64,000 bases of DNA from Peromyscus leucopus (taxonomy: Eukaryota > Chordata > Mammalia > Rodentia > Cricetidae). A program made the position numbers and the translations under genes. Of this stretch, positions 53,739-63,580 are shown piece by piece (within the stretch, counting starts at the first letter, position 1; the number at the start of each line of letters is the position of its first letter). Under the pieces are notes generated by a model. The model made no database searches. It had not been told where the DNA came from and was given only the letters and a program-made list of their open reading frames with translations. Location: assembly GCF_004664715.2 (NCBI RefSeq), contig NC_051075.1:89255709-89319708 (forward strand). Direction: 5' to 3'.

Positions 53739-53880
53739 CCCACTGGCTCCAGTTTGTTCTGCCTGCATACTTGTGGTCACGGGGCCATCCACCAGAGCAT
53801 GGTCAACCTACCAGGGGCCACACCACTAAAGAAAACTGACTCTCCCTTTTCTGGAAGCCATCAGTTGCCCATATTTAGTC
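53739..53880 (-). mobile_element. L1 3' region, right piece
   Basis: GCCATCCACCAGAGCATGGTC, AACCTACCAGGGGCCACACC, AAAGAAAACTGACTCTCCC continues the reversed L1 order from the left piece. Confidence 0.78.
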
Positions 53881-53884
53881 CTCT

Positions 53885-53935
53885 CCTAATTGGCTCATTT
53901 TTCATATTTGTAAAATGAGGCCAGAGTGGGCAAGG
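53885..53935 (+). mobile_element. MIR-like fragment
   Basis: GGCTCATTTTTCATATTTGTAAAATGAGG resembles the MIR segment CCTCATCTGTAAAATGGG. Confidence 0.4.
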
Positions 53936-54385
53936 TATCACTTGGGTGCTCTTCTCCCACGTCTGGCTTCTGCCCTGTGCAGGTTGCTGTACCCCAGCTC
54001 ATCTCTACAGTGACTATCAGTTTCTTTTCCTTCTAGAAAAAAACCTGCTGTGGTTGCAGGATCAAGTTTCACAGCACCAAACATGTGCAACAGCCACAAG
54101 TTCAAGTGTTCTTGGTGTAGATAGGTGTTTGGGTCAATATAAGCACTTTTGTAGGGACTCATGTCTAGCCTGGCCTGGCCTGGGGAAATCTTATGGTCTT
54201 CTCTTCTCTTGGCAGTCTTGGGTGGTGGTGGGCTTTTGGGAATGTATTCAGGCATTGATTATGCCAGCAAGATTGATTTTGGAGTTTATTTCTTCAATTT
54301 AGATCCTTGTTATCATAAGTCTGACTAACATTCTTATTTGAATTTTCATCTGTAGAAATCTAAAACCAAGCCAAAATATAACTGG
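53936..54385. other. unique non-coding DNA
   Basis: Overlapping frames of 105-118 codons on opposite strands have no domain. No repeat is recognised. Confidence 0.4.
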
Positions 54386-54606
54386 TCTTTTAAAAAATGT
54401 TTTATTTTTTATTTCTGTGTATGTGCATCTCTGTGTGAGTATATGTCACATGTACGGGTACTTGCAGAAGCTAGAAGAAGGCTTCAGATTCCTGGAACTA
54501 GAGATACAGGTGGTTGTGAGCTGCCTGACATGGGAACTGGGAACTGAACCCAGGTCCTCTGGAAGAGCAGCAGATGCTCTTAACCTCTGAGCCATCTCAC
54601 TAGCCT
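54386..54606 (-). mobile_element. B3A/B2-type SINE
   Basis: CAGAAGCTAGAAGAAGGCTTC, ACTGAACCCAGGTCCTCTGG, AGATGCTCTTAACCTCTGAG, CCATCTCACTAGCC. Reverse. Confidence 0.92.
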
Positions 54607-55164
54607 TAGCTGGCATTTTTTGATGTCTGTTGTCTTAGTTCATGCCAGAACTGTTAAGCCAAAACTCCAGGAGTCATCCTTGACCTTTCTCTCAGTTCAC
54701 CACCAAGTGCTTGTCAGGGTGACATAAGTTTCTGTATTTCCTCTGCTTTCCTAGTCTCCAAGCTGCCTCCCTAGTCTGCGCCTACACCTTTCCTCCAAAG
54801 CATGGTGGTAGCATTCAGTCTTCTCTTTTGATATCTATGTATATGGCCACAGGAGACAATGGCTGTGTTTTTTTTAGGTTAGAGAGTGATAATTTCTCCC
54901 ACCCTGATTGATCTTCCTATGTTAAACTATGGAACTTTGTATCTTGATTACAATTCTTACTCAAGTCTAAAAAATCTTAGGCAGCCTGGCTTTTCCTGTA
55001 TGACCTTGTGGGTCTTCTCTGATGGATACTGCTTCCTCCTGTGTGGAGAGAGTATCATCATTTCCACCTACATGTCAGACCTGATGCTGTCTAGGAAAGC
55101 CTTACCTGTCTTTAGATCTGGACATGTCTCTCCTCCTCTTAAGCTCTTATAGGCACTTGTGCTT
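54607..55164. other. unique or ancient-repeat DNA
   Basis: AACTCCAGGAGTCATCCTTG near 54665 looks like an old mammalian repeat, but I cannot name it. An 88-codon plus frame at 54886 lacks a domain. Confidence 0.35.
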
Positions 55165-55262
55165 TTCTTCTGAAGAGGAGATGAAGAAATTGAGGCTCAT
55201 AAAACCTTATTCAACATGAATCAGTTACCTAATAACCAGCAAAGCTGGAATCCAGGGCCCCA
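55165..55262 (-). mobile_element. MIR relic
   Basis: GATGAAGAAATTGAGGCTCAT, then AAGCTGGAATCCAGGGCCCC, is the reverse of the MIR core. Confidence 0.7.
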
Positions 55263-56414
55263 AGGCTCTTAATGAAAAGACTGGCATTTAGAACCGTGTC
55301 TGATTCTACACCCTTTGCTGCTAGCTATATACTAGAGACAGGCAGTAAGGTATCTCGGGGAGATTTTGACTGACAGTGCAACCTGTGGTATTGTGACAAA
55401 AAGGATTCTGAGGTTGCATCTTTGATTAGTGGAGAAGTGTTATGTGACTGACTAGTGATACCTGCCAAGGGTAAAGGGTTGGAGAAGGAAAGTACACAGG
55501 ATTGTGTCCTTGTTAATGCTGCAGTGCCCAAGATTATAGTGCTCATCCACTCTTAAAAACCAAAAGCAGAACCTCCTTACAGATCAGAGCAGTCAAGGGC
55601 AGAACCAAGGTCTCCTTAAGGTGACAGGCTCCCTAAGACTAAGATCCTTAAGGATCTAGAAGGTGCCAAATTGAACAATAATAAAAATTATGTCTGGCCT
55701 ATTAACAGTCTCCTTTACTCTGTCAAAAACTTTGATGTGCCACTGGGTATCAGAAGCAGATGGTGAAGGTGGCGTTTCCTCTGACATCACCGCCATGACT
55801 GGAACACACTGGAAACCCTGCCTACTGTTTACAGCCATTAGCATTCCAGGAAGGTGTGAGCAGAGGGCAAGACTTTCTCACATCTCAGTGCCAGATGTTC
55901 GGAATCTTGGCACTTTCTCTTCAAGTCTACTGGGCTGAAATTTATTTCAAGATCTGAGATTGGTCCTCCACATCTCTGCACCTCCCCTGTAACACCTAAC
56001 GAAGGGCTTGGCTCCTGATATTTATGATGGCTGGGTCTACTTTACCTGCCAAAGGTCCCACTTGCCTGAGGCAAAGTCATTGCTTGATCTTGCATCCAAC
56101 CAGCTCTTTTCCTGTTTCTTGTCTGTGACCATGGTTGGGCACTAGGTATTCACTCAGGAGATTTCAACTCTCTTAATTCTCTGTAGGAGGGTTTGCTCAT
56201 CTTGGGCTGGAGACTTCACTGTCCAAGTACATCCACTGTGTCTCAATTCTAAGGACCGTACAGGGAGAGCTGTACCTCTTTCTATGGCCTCTGCTTGTTA
56301 TCCTGCAGAAGAAGACAAAAGCTAAAGCTTTCAGGTTCTGTGCTGTGCCTTAAGATTCCATGTTCTTGGTTTGAGGTTTTGCTTGCTATTTGTGTTTTGG
56401 TTCATCCCTTAAGT
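55263..56414. other. unique non-coding DNA
   Basis: About 1.15 kb with no recognised repeat. Frames up to 82 codons lack domains. Confidence 0.4.
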
Positions 56415-56429
56415 TTTTTTTTTTTTTAA

Positions 56430-56430
<1 letters not shown>

Positions 56431-56472
<42 letters not shown>

Positions 56473-56642
56473 TCATGCACAAAAGTACAGAGGGTGCCTA
56501 TGGAGGCCACAGGCATCAGGTCCTCTGGAGCTGGAGTTACAGGCAATTGTGAGCCACCTGACAGGTGCTGGGAACGGAACTTGGGTTCTTGGCGAGTGAA
56601 GTACATGTGCTCTGGCTTTTAACTACTGCATCATTTCTCCAC
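56431..56642 (-). mobile_element. B3A/B2-type SINE with (TG)n tail
   Basis: (TG)20 at 56432-56470, TATGGAGGCCACAGGCATC, GGAGCTGGAGTTACAGGC, GGTGCTGGGAACGGAAC. Reverse. Confidence 0.9.
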
Positions 56643-56659
56643 ACAACGAAGGCTGTTTT

Positions 56660-56775
56660 TAAGAAATTATTTTTATTTTCTTCAGGGGTCTCATTGTAGC
56701 CCTGGATTCACAGAGATCTGCCTGCCCCTGCCTCACAAATATTGGGATTAAAGGAATGTGCTACCATACCCCTGC
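56660..56775 (-). mobile_element. B1 SINE
   Basis: GTCTCATTGTAGCCCTGGATTC, ACAGAGATCTGCCTGCCC, ATTGGGATTAAAGGAATGTG. Reverse, partly deleted. Confidence 0.82.
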
Positions 56776-56839
56776 TCATCTCTTTAAATTTGCATTGCCA
56801 GGACTGATGTGTGGACTTATAGTCAGTATCTTGTTGTAC

Positions 56840-56967
56840 TATAAACCCTGGTATGTCCTGGGGTGATGGGTGATGTTGTGCTTTATACTGTGAATATATG
56901 TTGCTCTGATTGGTTGATAAATAAAGCTGTTTGGATGTTGGATCATCTGGGCCTCTCAGGGGGTCTT
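56840..56967 (-). mobile_element. ERV-derived segment downstream of the integrase relic
   Basis: CTGTGAATATATGTTGCTCTG and TGGTTGATAAATAAAGCTG resemble the stretch following pol in rodent class II ERVs when read on the minus strand. It is the left side of the site into which an L1 inserted. Confidence 0.45.
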
Positions 56968-57243
56968 CTTTATATTTTATTTTTCTTAATTAAGAAATTT
57001 TCTACTCCTCATGCTATCCACAGACCCCCCTCTTCCCTCCTCCCCCCCCCAGCCCTCTTTCCCAAGCCACCCCTCATTCCCACATCCCCCAAATTGAGGT
57101 CTCCCATGGGGAGTCAGCAGAGCCCAGCTCACTGAGCCTAGGCAGGTCCAAGCCCCTTCCCACTGCACCAAGGCTGTGCAAGGTGTCACACCACAGGCAC
57201 CGGATTCCCAGAAGCCTGCCCAAGCACCAGGGACAGATCTCAG
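56968..57243 (-). mobile_element. 5'-truncated L1 with long target duplication
   Basis: Reversed poly-A end TATATTTTATTTTTCTTAATT, then L1 3'-region sequence (GTCTCCCATGGGGAGTCAGC, AGGCAGGTCCAAGCCCC, AAGCACCAGGGACAGATC). TCTCAGGGGGTCTTCTT at the left and TCTCAGGGGGGTCTTCTT at the right (one extra G) form a 17/18-bp TSD. It interrupts an ERV relic. Confidence 0.82.
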
Positions 57244-57510
57244 GGGGGTCTTCTTGATCAAACCATATTAGCCTGGAAGCAATCCATAGGTTCTCGTTTT
57301 CTGTGGAAACAAAAGCAGAACCTCTTTTCCAAAGCAATGTATCCTTAGACATAGATTTTGGAATCAAGATAGCTTTAAAACGCATATATTGATTTAATTC
57401 AGCAGCTTTTGCAATCAAATGTCTCTCTGCAGTTAAAAATCCCAAAGACAGCATAATCCAGACTCTTTGTGTGATATCTATCTTCATGTGGCTTTTTAAA
57501 AATATTACTT
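57240..57510 (-). pseudogene. class II ERV pol relic, integrase C-terminal region
   Basis: The minus strand keeps an open stretch whose translation contains RGSAFVSTENENLWIASRL, preceded by FLTAERH and AELNQYMRF. The layout resembles the end of betaretrovirus-type integrase: a short linker followed by the small DNA-binding domain with a GRG(F/Y)AFVSTG(A)E-LWIPSR-type core. The first Gly of that core is Lys here. An L1 lies immediately after the DQEDPP segment. Catalytic-core and zinc-binding domains, protease, gag and env are absent from the window, so nothing functional remains. Family assignment is by motif only. Confidence 0.6.
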
Positions 57511-57688
57511 TTACTTTCTGTTGTGTCTGCTGTCCCTGTATTCCTGTAGGGAGATGAGACCCAGAGACAGGAGAGTCCCTAGGAGCAGTGGTGGGTAGTG
57601 AGGACCAGCACCCATCCTCCCGACCTTCATACATGCTGTGGCCTCCATATGATGTGGTGTGGCATGTGAGCACCACATCCACAGGTAT

Positions 57689-57689
<1 letters not shown>

Positions 57690-57730
<41 letters not shown>

Positions 57731-57742
57731 ATGCACACACAC
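57690..57742. repeat. (TG)20 ending in a palindrome
   Basis: A TG run passes through CATG into CA units. The last 22 bp (57721-57742) are a perfect palindrome centred on GCATGC. Cruciform- and Z-DNA-prone. Confidence 0.93.
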
Positions 57743-58268
57743 AAAGGAGGTGGGGGGGACCTTGCAGATTGAAGAATTAACCTAAGTGAAAACGTATTAC
57801 TAGAAACAATCTACAGCTTCAGTGTTAATTCTCATTGAAATTCCTACAACAGTTTTCACAGAAATAGAAGAGAATTGGAAAAGTCATGTGGATCCATAAA
57901 GGATGACAAATAACCGGAAAGCAATTTTGAGCAAAAAGAGGTTTTAAAATTAAACAAGAGTTTATAAGAAATCTGTGTAGTCCAGTAGCCAGTAGTGCGT
58001 CTCTGAATCAGTAATTAAGAAGTCCCCCAACAAAGGAAAATACAGGGTCAGGTGGAGTCACTGCTGAATTTTACCCAACATTTGTTGTGAGAATAGCTAG
58101 GCATTCGCATTCTTTCATGATTTTTAAGAAGGAATTGACATGCTGAAAATACCATGTTTGGGACATTCTCTGTACAGTCCCTGCTAGAATTATAGTTCCA
58201 GACCACACTGTGAAGTACTTTCACTATTACATACTGAGGCACTGAACTCTAGAATATTCTAGGTGTCA
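57743..58268. other. unique non-coding DNA
   Basis: No recognised features. Confidence 0.4.
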
Positions 58269-58283
58269 AAAGATTGTTCATTA

Positions 58284-58449
58284 ACAGGTGTGGTGGCACA
58301 CGCCTTTAATCCCAGCACTTGGGAGGCAGAGGCAGGTGGGTCTCTGAATTTGAGGCTGGCCTGGTCTACAAAGTGACTTCCAGGATAGCCAGGGGTGTTA
58401 CACAGATAAGCCCTGTCTCAGAAAGACAAAACCAAAACCAAAACAAAAG
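58284..58449 (+). mobile_element. B1 SINE with perfect 15-bp target duplication
   Basis: GTGTGGTGGCACACGCCTTTAATCCCAG, GGCTGGCCTGGTCTACAAAG, GACTTCCAGGATAGCCAGGG, tail AAAACCAAAACCAAAACAAA. AAAGATTGTTCATTA flanks it at 58269-58283 and 58450-58464. Well-preserved copy. Confidence 0.96.
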
Positions 58450-58464
58450 AAAGATTGTTCATTA

Positions 58465-58950
58465 GATGCAAATGGAGGAAGAAGCTGAGTCTGGAAGGGC
58501 GGAGAGGCAGACCCTGTAGACACTGTTTATTGCTGTAGTCTCCACACACTGCTGTGATACGACACTCTGGTGGGATGGCCACATGTATCCAGTTCTTCAG
58601 CTGTGGCTTTGACTTGAATTGTAACATGCATGCTCAGCATACAGACACACTTGTATGCAAGTCTCCTTCTGGAACTCATAATTACCACATAATTCAATCT
58701 GAAGTTTTCTCCCACAAGGAATCAGTATTCTAGTCAGTAGCCACCCAGTTTCTAAACAGTGAAATCTCACCATCAACAGCTTGATTGAATGACCCACCTG
58801 GAATTGCTTATACTTCATTAATGCTTTCCATAAATCATGGGTTTGACAGGCTACTGGCATGGACTTCCCAAATCTTATAATTGTGTTTTGTTTTTCTCTG
58901 GCTTCATCAGTTTCTTTTTGGAGGCTGACAGCTTAGCAAATGTTCCTTTT
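58465..58950. other. unique non-coding DNA
   Basis: No recognised repeat. Overlapping short minus-strand frames lack domains. Confidence 0.4.
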
Positions 58951-58954
58951 TTTT

Positions 58955-59176
58955 TTAAGTTTATTTTAATTTTATGTGTACGGGTATTTTGCTTGAATAT
59001 ATGTCTGTGCAACATATGCATGCTTTATTCCTGAGGAGGCCAGAAAAGGGCGTCAGACCCCCTGGAACTGGAGTTACAGACAGTCGTGAGCTGCCGTGTG
59101 AGTGCTGGGAGTTGAATCTGGGTCCTCTGAAAGAACAGCAAGTTCTCGTATCTGTTGAGCTATCTCCCCAGCTCTG
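58955..59176 (-). mobile_element. B3A/B2-type SINE
   Basis: GAGGAGGCCAGAAAAGGGCG, CCCTGGAACTGGAGTTACAG, TGAATCTGGGTCCTCTG, CTATCTCCCCAGCTC. Reverse. Confidence 0.92.
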
Positions 59177-59914
59177 CAAATGTTCTGAATACTATTCCCT
59201 ACTCTAGTGACTTCCGCTGGGAGTGCCTGCTGTATGTCAAAATTACCCTGAGTGTCTCAACACCTGGATTGTATGTGACCTTGGTGTTGCCGTGTGTGTG
59301 GGTGTGCGACCTTGTCAGGGCTCTGATATCACATCTGAAAGAAAAAAAAAAGAGGTCTGATCTTAAAGGGGGCCATTGGGATGCCATGAAAACTACAGGT
59401 AAAGAATTCAGCACAGAGTTTGGCAGGCACTAAACATAATGTTAGTGATAGTTTTTTTTTCTAATAGTGAGACCCAAGAATACTTGAGTAGATACAGGCT
59501 GGAGGGCTCCCCAAAGATCAGCTGGGAAGTCACAGGGTAGTACCTCATGCCCACCTGTAAGAGCAAAGTTTTCCGGGGGGCCGGGGGTGGGGTGGAGAAA
59601 GAACTCCGTTCCTAGTATTACTTGATTTCTTTATCTCACTTGGTCAGAAGCCAGCTCAAGCTTCTGGGTGCTAAGGAAGGAGTGGCGTTTCCCATCGCAG
59701 GACCAGTGCAATCAGCGCCCTAGGAGGGCTTGTTTTAACATTATCAGGACCTAGGACAGAAACAGTCTTGAATGGATGAAAGGATAGAGAAATGAGGTAA
59801 AAGCAGGAAAGAATTCCATTGTGTATAATATGCTATACTATATATTATATACATTATTATAACCATTTATCCACACAGTACTTATACACTTTCAGATTAT
59901 AAAAATAATGTAAA
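59177..59914. other. unique non-coding DNA
   Basis: No recognised transposon. A G-rich run (GGGGGGCCGGGGGTGGGGTGG) lies at 59575. An AT-rich patch lies near 59825-59860. Confidence 0.4.
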
Positions 59915-60105
59915 GGGCTGGAGGGGTGCCTTAGTGTTTAAGAGTATTTGCTAAGGGACTGAGTTCAGGTCCTAACATCCATGTTGAGTGGCTCACAACT
60001 CCTTGTAATTCCAGAGCCAGGGGTTCATATACGCTTGGCCTCTGCAGATACGTGCACGGACATAGGCATGCCTGCCCCATAAACATAACTAAAAAATAAT
60101 ACGGT
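59915..60105 (+). mobile_element. B3A/B2-type SINE
   Basis: GGGCTGGAGGGGTGCCTTAG, GACTGAGTTCAGGTCC, TGTAATTCCAGAGCCAGGGG. Diverged. Confidence 0.82.
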
Positions 60106-60149
60106 AATTTTTATTATGTGTAAGAAATAAATTTCTTGTAAGAAATTAG

Positions 60150-60290
60150 ACAGAACTGGGTGTGGCAACATGTACTTGTAATCCAAGCACTCATGAAGCT
60201 GAGGCAGAAGGATCACAAATTTGAAACTCCCTGGGCTATATAATGAGTTCAAGGCTAGCTTCAACTAGACTGAGACCCTTTACAAACAGA
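60150..60290 (+). mobile_element. B1-like SINE
   Basis: CTGGGTGTGGCAACATGTAC, TGTAATCCAAGCACTCATG, GGCTATATAATGAGTTCAAGG. Diverged, closest to the proto-B1/B4 body. Confidence 0.72.
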
Positions 60291-60378
60291 GAATCCCAAA
60301 ATAAGTGAAGAAGAAAATTGTCCCCTGAAGTCCCAGCCCTAGAGATAAGTATTGCTAAGAATTTGCTATTTACCTTCT

Positions 60379-60596
60379 CTGATCATTATTATCATCATCA
60401 TGATCATCATCGTCATCATTTTAATCGTCATCATCATCAACAGCAGCAGCAACAGCATCAACAACAACAGCAGTAGCAACTACAATAACAGCAACAGTAA
60501 CAACAACAGCAGCAACAGCATCAATAACAACAACAGTATCATCATCAACAGCAGTAGCAACTACAACAACAGCATCATTAACAACAACATCATCAA

Positions 60597-60652
<56 letters not shown>

Positions 60653-60740
60653 GCAGCAGCAACAACAGCAGCAGCAACAACAACAACAACAACAGCAGCA
60701 ACAACAGCAGCAACAACAGTAGCAACAACAGCAGCAACAC
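60379..60740. repeat. compound (CAT)/(CAA)/(CAG) trinucleotide array
   Basis: About 360 bp of triplets: ATC/ATT at the left, then interspersed CAA and CAG blocks with occasional TAG and TAC. There are no long pure runs. Frames read as Ser/Asn (plus) or as Leu, Val/Ala or similar (minus), which explains the 65-139 codon open frames. Probably an old array remodelled by mutation and unequal exchange. Confidence 0.96.
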
Positions 60741-60844
60741 ACATTTTAACTTGTGCATGTTATCAAAATAGGTTCGTCCTATTCAATCTGTAATAATTTG
60801 TTTCTAAATTTAGATACAGCTCAAATATTTTCCTGAACCGGCTC

Positions 60845-61060
60845 ATGTAGATCTACATTTGTTTACTAGGGCTGCATGGTTTCTTTCACAAGTTCTCATT
60901 GTATATTATTTATCCATTAACTTGGTAAATAACCCAGATTGCTTCTACTTTTTGTATGCTCTGATGCCTATGTGATATTTCAGGAAGTGTCACATGCGTA
61001 TCATTGGGTTCCTTCTAACCCTGGGATTGCTAGGTGACATAGGAACACATTAAAAATATC
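60845..61060 (+). mobile_element. L1-type 3' relic
   Basis: TATTTATCCATTAACTTGG, CAGATTGCTTCTACTTTTTG, GGGATTGCTAGGTGACATAGG parallels L1 (TTTATCCATTCATC…GGTTGTTTCCACTTTTTGG…GGAATTGCTGGGTCATATGG). Confidence 0.5.
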
Positions 61061-61868
61061 TCATGTTACATGTCCCTTTGAATTTGGAAACGTGCCTCCC
61101 CCGAACCAGAGAAGCAGGACCAGCCACTTACCTGGTGTTTCTCCACTGAAGCAGTAGACAAGGTTGCTGACGCGGGCTCACAGGCAGTTTATGAACTGGA
61201 GCTTCAAAACGGTCCTCTCCCGGGCAGCTCATCCTAGGCAGGCTATGTAGTGGTTTTGTGGGGTGAATCCCCACAGAGGGAGAAAGGAGGGGCCCATCAG
61301 GTGTCAAATAAGATGATAGGCAAAGGAGTAACTATGATATGCTAGTGTGGTGACTAGTTTCCATGATGTGTTGATATGAGTGAGGGTCGGGAAATCGAAA
61401 GACTGTTTCCATTTGTGGGGCAAAAATAATTCTGAGCTGAGCCACATCGCCTCAGCATCCTTTCCTACTCGGACCCCAGCCTAAGGCTGTAAAGTTTTAT
61501 GCCCTGAAGAACAAACACTGCACAAAATCATTACGAACCTGAACATCAGAGGCCTGCCTGCTGGGGTGAGGATGGAAGGATGAGGAGAAAGGCCTGAGTC
61601 AGGCTGGCTCTGCGACTCCGTGGAGCAGGCAGGGATTTTCAGGGTGATTTACTGTGGATTGATTTGCAGTTCGTTCGGCAGCCATTGTTTGTAATGTGCC
61701 TTGCCAGCTCATGTACTCTGAACCTTAATTGTTCTAAATTAAACTATAGGGACCAGACAGCACACATTTCCATCAGAAGAACAAAATATTGTACCCAAAT
61801 CCCACAGGGATGCACCTGCCGGGACAGGCTTGCACTTGAGGGAATTGTCAGAAGGAATGCACAGCAGA

Positions 61869-61872
<4 letters not shown>
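61061..61872. other. unique non-coding DNA
   Basis: About 800 bp without a recognised repeat. A 103-codon plus frame runs into the TG array and is not a gene. Confidence 0.4.

Positions 61873-61920
<48 letters not shown>
61873..61920. repeat. (TG)24 microsatellite
   Basis: Uninterrupted TG, acting as the tail side of a reverse B4-type SINE. Confidence 0.97.
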
Positions 61921-61922
<2 letters not shown>

Positions 61923-62100
61923 TGCATGTACGTGCACATGTATTCGAGTGTAAGTACACATGGATGTGCCTGTGAGGTCAGAGTTTACACTGAGTGTCTT
62001 CCTCTACCACATTCTACCCTATGTTTTGAGACAGAGTCTCTCAATGCTCTTGGAGCTCACTGATTTTAATAGGCTGGCTGGCCAGAGATCCTCAGAGATC
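61921..62100 (-). mobile_element. B4-type composite SINE, partial
   Basis: TTTTGAGACAGAGTCTCTCAATG, TTGGAGCTCACTGATTTTAATAGG, GGCTGGCCAGAGATCCTCAG. The tRNA head is missing and CA-rich DNA follows. Confidence 0.7.
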
Positions 62101-62714
62101 TGGCTTCCACATACATACACATCTATGCACCAGCACAGGCTTGTGTGACTACACACATGTGAACATGCCCAGATACATGTGCACATACCACATACTGACA
62201 CAAATGCAGAAAAAGGACCAGGTTCAGTGATAAAGTTACGTAGGGAAGAACATGGAACAGTATTCTCCATTGTAAAACAGAAGATAGGATCACACATTTA
62301 GGTTCACACAATAAAACAAAGACACATTAGCAGCAAAAGTCAACGCTAACCTTAGGGCAGCGGTTGTCTGGAGTGACAAAGGAAGATGAGTCGGATTCGG
62401 AAGGAAAACAGGCTTTTCAACTGTCCCTGCAGAATTTTATTTCTTTAAAAGGATGTAATCAAGCAAGGCAACATATTTCTATCCAGCAGATATGAGTGGT
62501 GGGTGCACTGATGTACTTCAAACACACAGCACCTTTCATTATTCTCTGCAAGTGTGAGCTTGAAGAATTTAATAAGAAGAACGAGCAGGGCCTCACTGGG
62601 TGGATAAGCCTGGGTTACATGTGCTTGTTGTAAAGATATTTGCCATTGTAGATTAATCTGTGTGGCTTTGGTGGATTTTTGCATTCTCCCTGATCTTGTA
62701 CAAGATTTCCTTTC
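62101..62714. other. CA-rich then unique DNA
   Basis: CACATACATACACATC and CATGTGCACATACC patches up to 62200, then unremarkable unique DNA. Confidence 0.4.
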
Positions 62715-62985
62715 TTCTTTCCAGGCATCCTTGGATCCTTTTTTTTTTTTTTTTCATTTGAGCATTCTTTTTTCTTTGAGAATTTTATATGTGAACAGGT
62801 AGGTGTACTTTGCATATCCACCCCCTCTGCCTTATCTCCATCTCCTCCTGGGCTGCCTCCAATATACCCCTTCCCTCCCCCAGCTTGATGAACTTCACGT
62901 CTTTTTTTTTTTTTTTTTTAAATCATGCTGAATTCAGGTAGGATTGCCTACACATATATGCTTGTGGGGCCATCCACTCGGAACT
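62715..62985 (-). mobile_element. L1 3' region, reverse
   Basis: A T16 tract near 62740, GTGAACAGGTAGGTGTACTTTG, a pyrimidine-rich CCCCTTCCCTCCCCCAG, CTTCACGTCTTTTTTTTTT, then ATATGCTTGTGGGGCCATCC, known from reversed rodent L1 3' regions. Confidence 0.68.
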
Positions 62986-63148
62986 GTTACTTTTTAATTT
63001 TTAAAATCGGAGAGAGGGGTCATCTCTTTTGAGGAACATCTGTGGTTTTAAATTTGCTTTAGGGTCCCTTTGAGACCATACAGAATCTTTTCATGAGTCC
63101 CTGCTGAGGTTGGAGGAGGGGATTCAATGAGTTAAATATTCCTACCTG

Positions 63149-63580
63149 GATGCTCCTTGACTCACAATGAGGTTTTGTTGTGGTAAATCCATTATAAGTT
63201 GAAAACACCATAAGCCGAAAATGTGTTGAATACATCAGACCTGCAGAACATCACAGCTTAGCAACAAGATTCAGGCATTCCTCTGAATCTGAAGGGGACA
63301 GGCTCCAGGACTGAGCATGGACACCACAGTCCCTGTATATCCTTTATCTAAAATGACACAGTATCGGCATGTAACCTACTCACACTCTCTTGTATTCTAT
63401 GCCTTAAGTCAGCTCCAGGTGGTTGATGATACAGTGTAAATACTATGGACATTATTGTTTCCAGATGAGTGCAATGAATGTCTGCAGATGTTCAATAAAG
63501 ATACAATTGCATGTCCTGTCTGCACCATTGTAAGAGTTGGGAAAACTGTAAGTCAAGCCATTGCAAGTACCGGGTTTGTT
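63149..63580. mobile_element. TcMar-Tigger-like relic
   Basis: The left end has ATGCTCCTTGACTCACAATG, CCATTATAAGTTGAAAACACC, ATAAGCCGAAAATGTG and AACATCACAGCTTAGC. The right end has CACCATTGTAAGAGTTGGG, AAAACTGTAAGTCAAGCC. Both fit terminal parts of a Tigger-type DNA transposon. The middle appears replaced by another ancient repeat. Confidence 0.6.
63287..63480. mobile_element. second ancient repeat inside the Tigger relic
   Basis: GGCTCCAGGACTGAGCATGG, CTAAAATGACACAGTATCGG, CATGTAACCTACTCACACTC and CAGTGTAAATACTATGG match a common mammalian ancient repeat pattern (GGTTCCAGGACCC…TTGCATATAACCTACGCAC…). Family name uncertain. Confidence 0.45.

Noticed and set aside
57074..57742. 222-codon minus frame as a gene
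   Set aside because: It joins a TG-repeat region, the integrase relic and an inserted L1. Only the middle part has ancestry, and it is a broken fragment.
60352..60771. Ser/Asn-rich 139-codon plus frame and poly-Leu or Val/Ala minus frames
   Set aside because: They arise entirely from the trinucleotide array.
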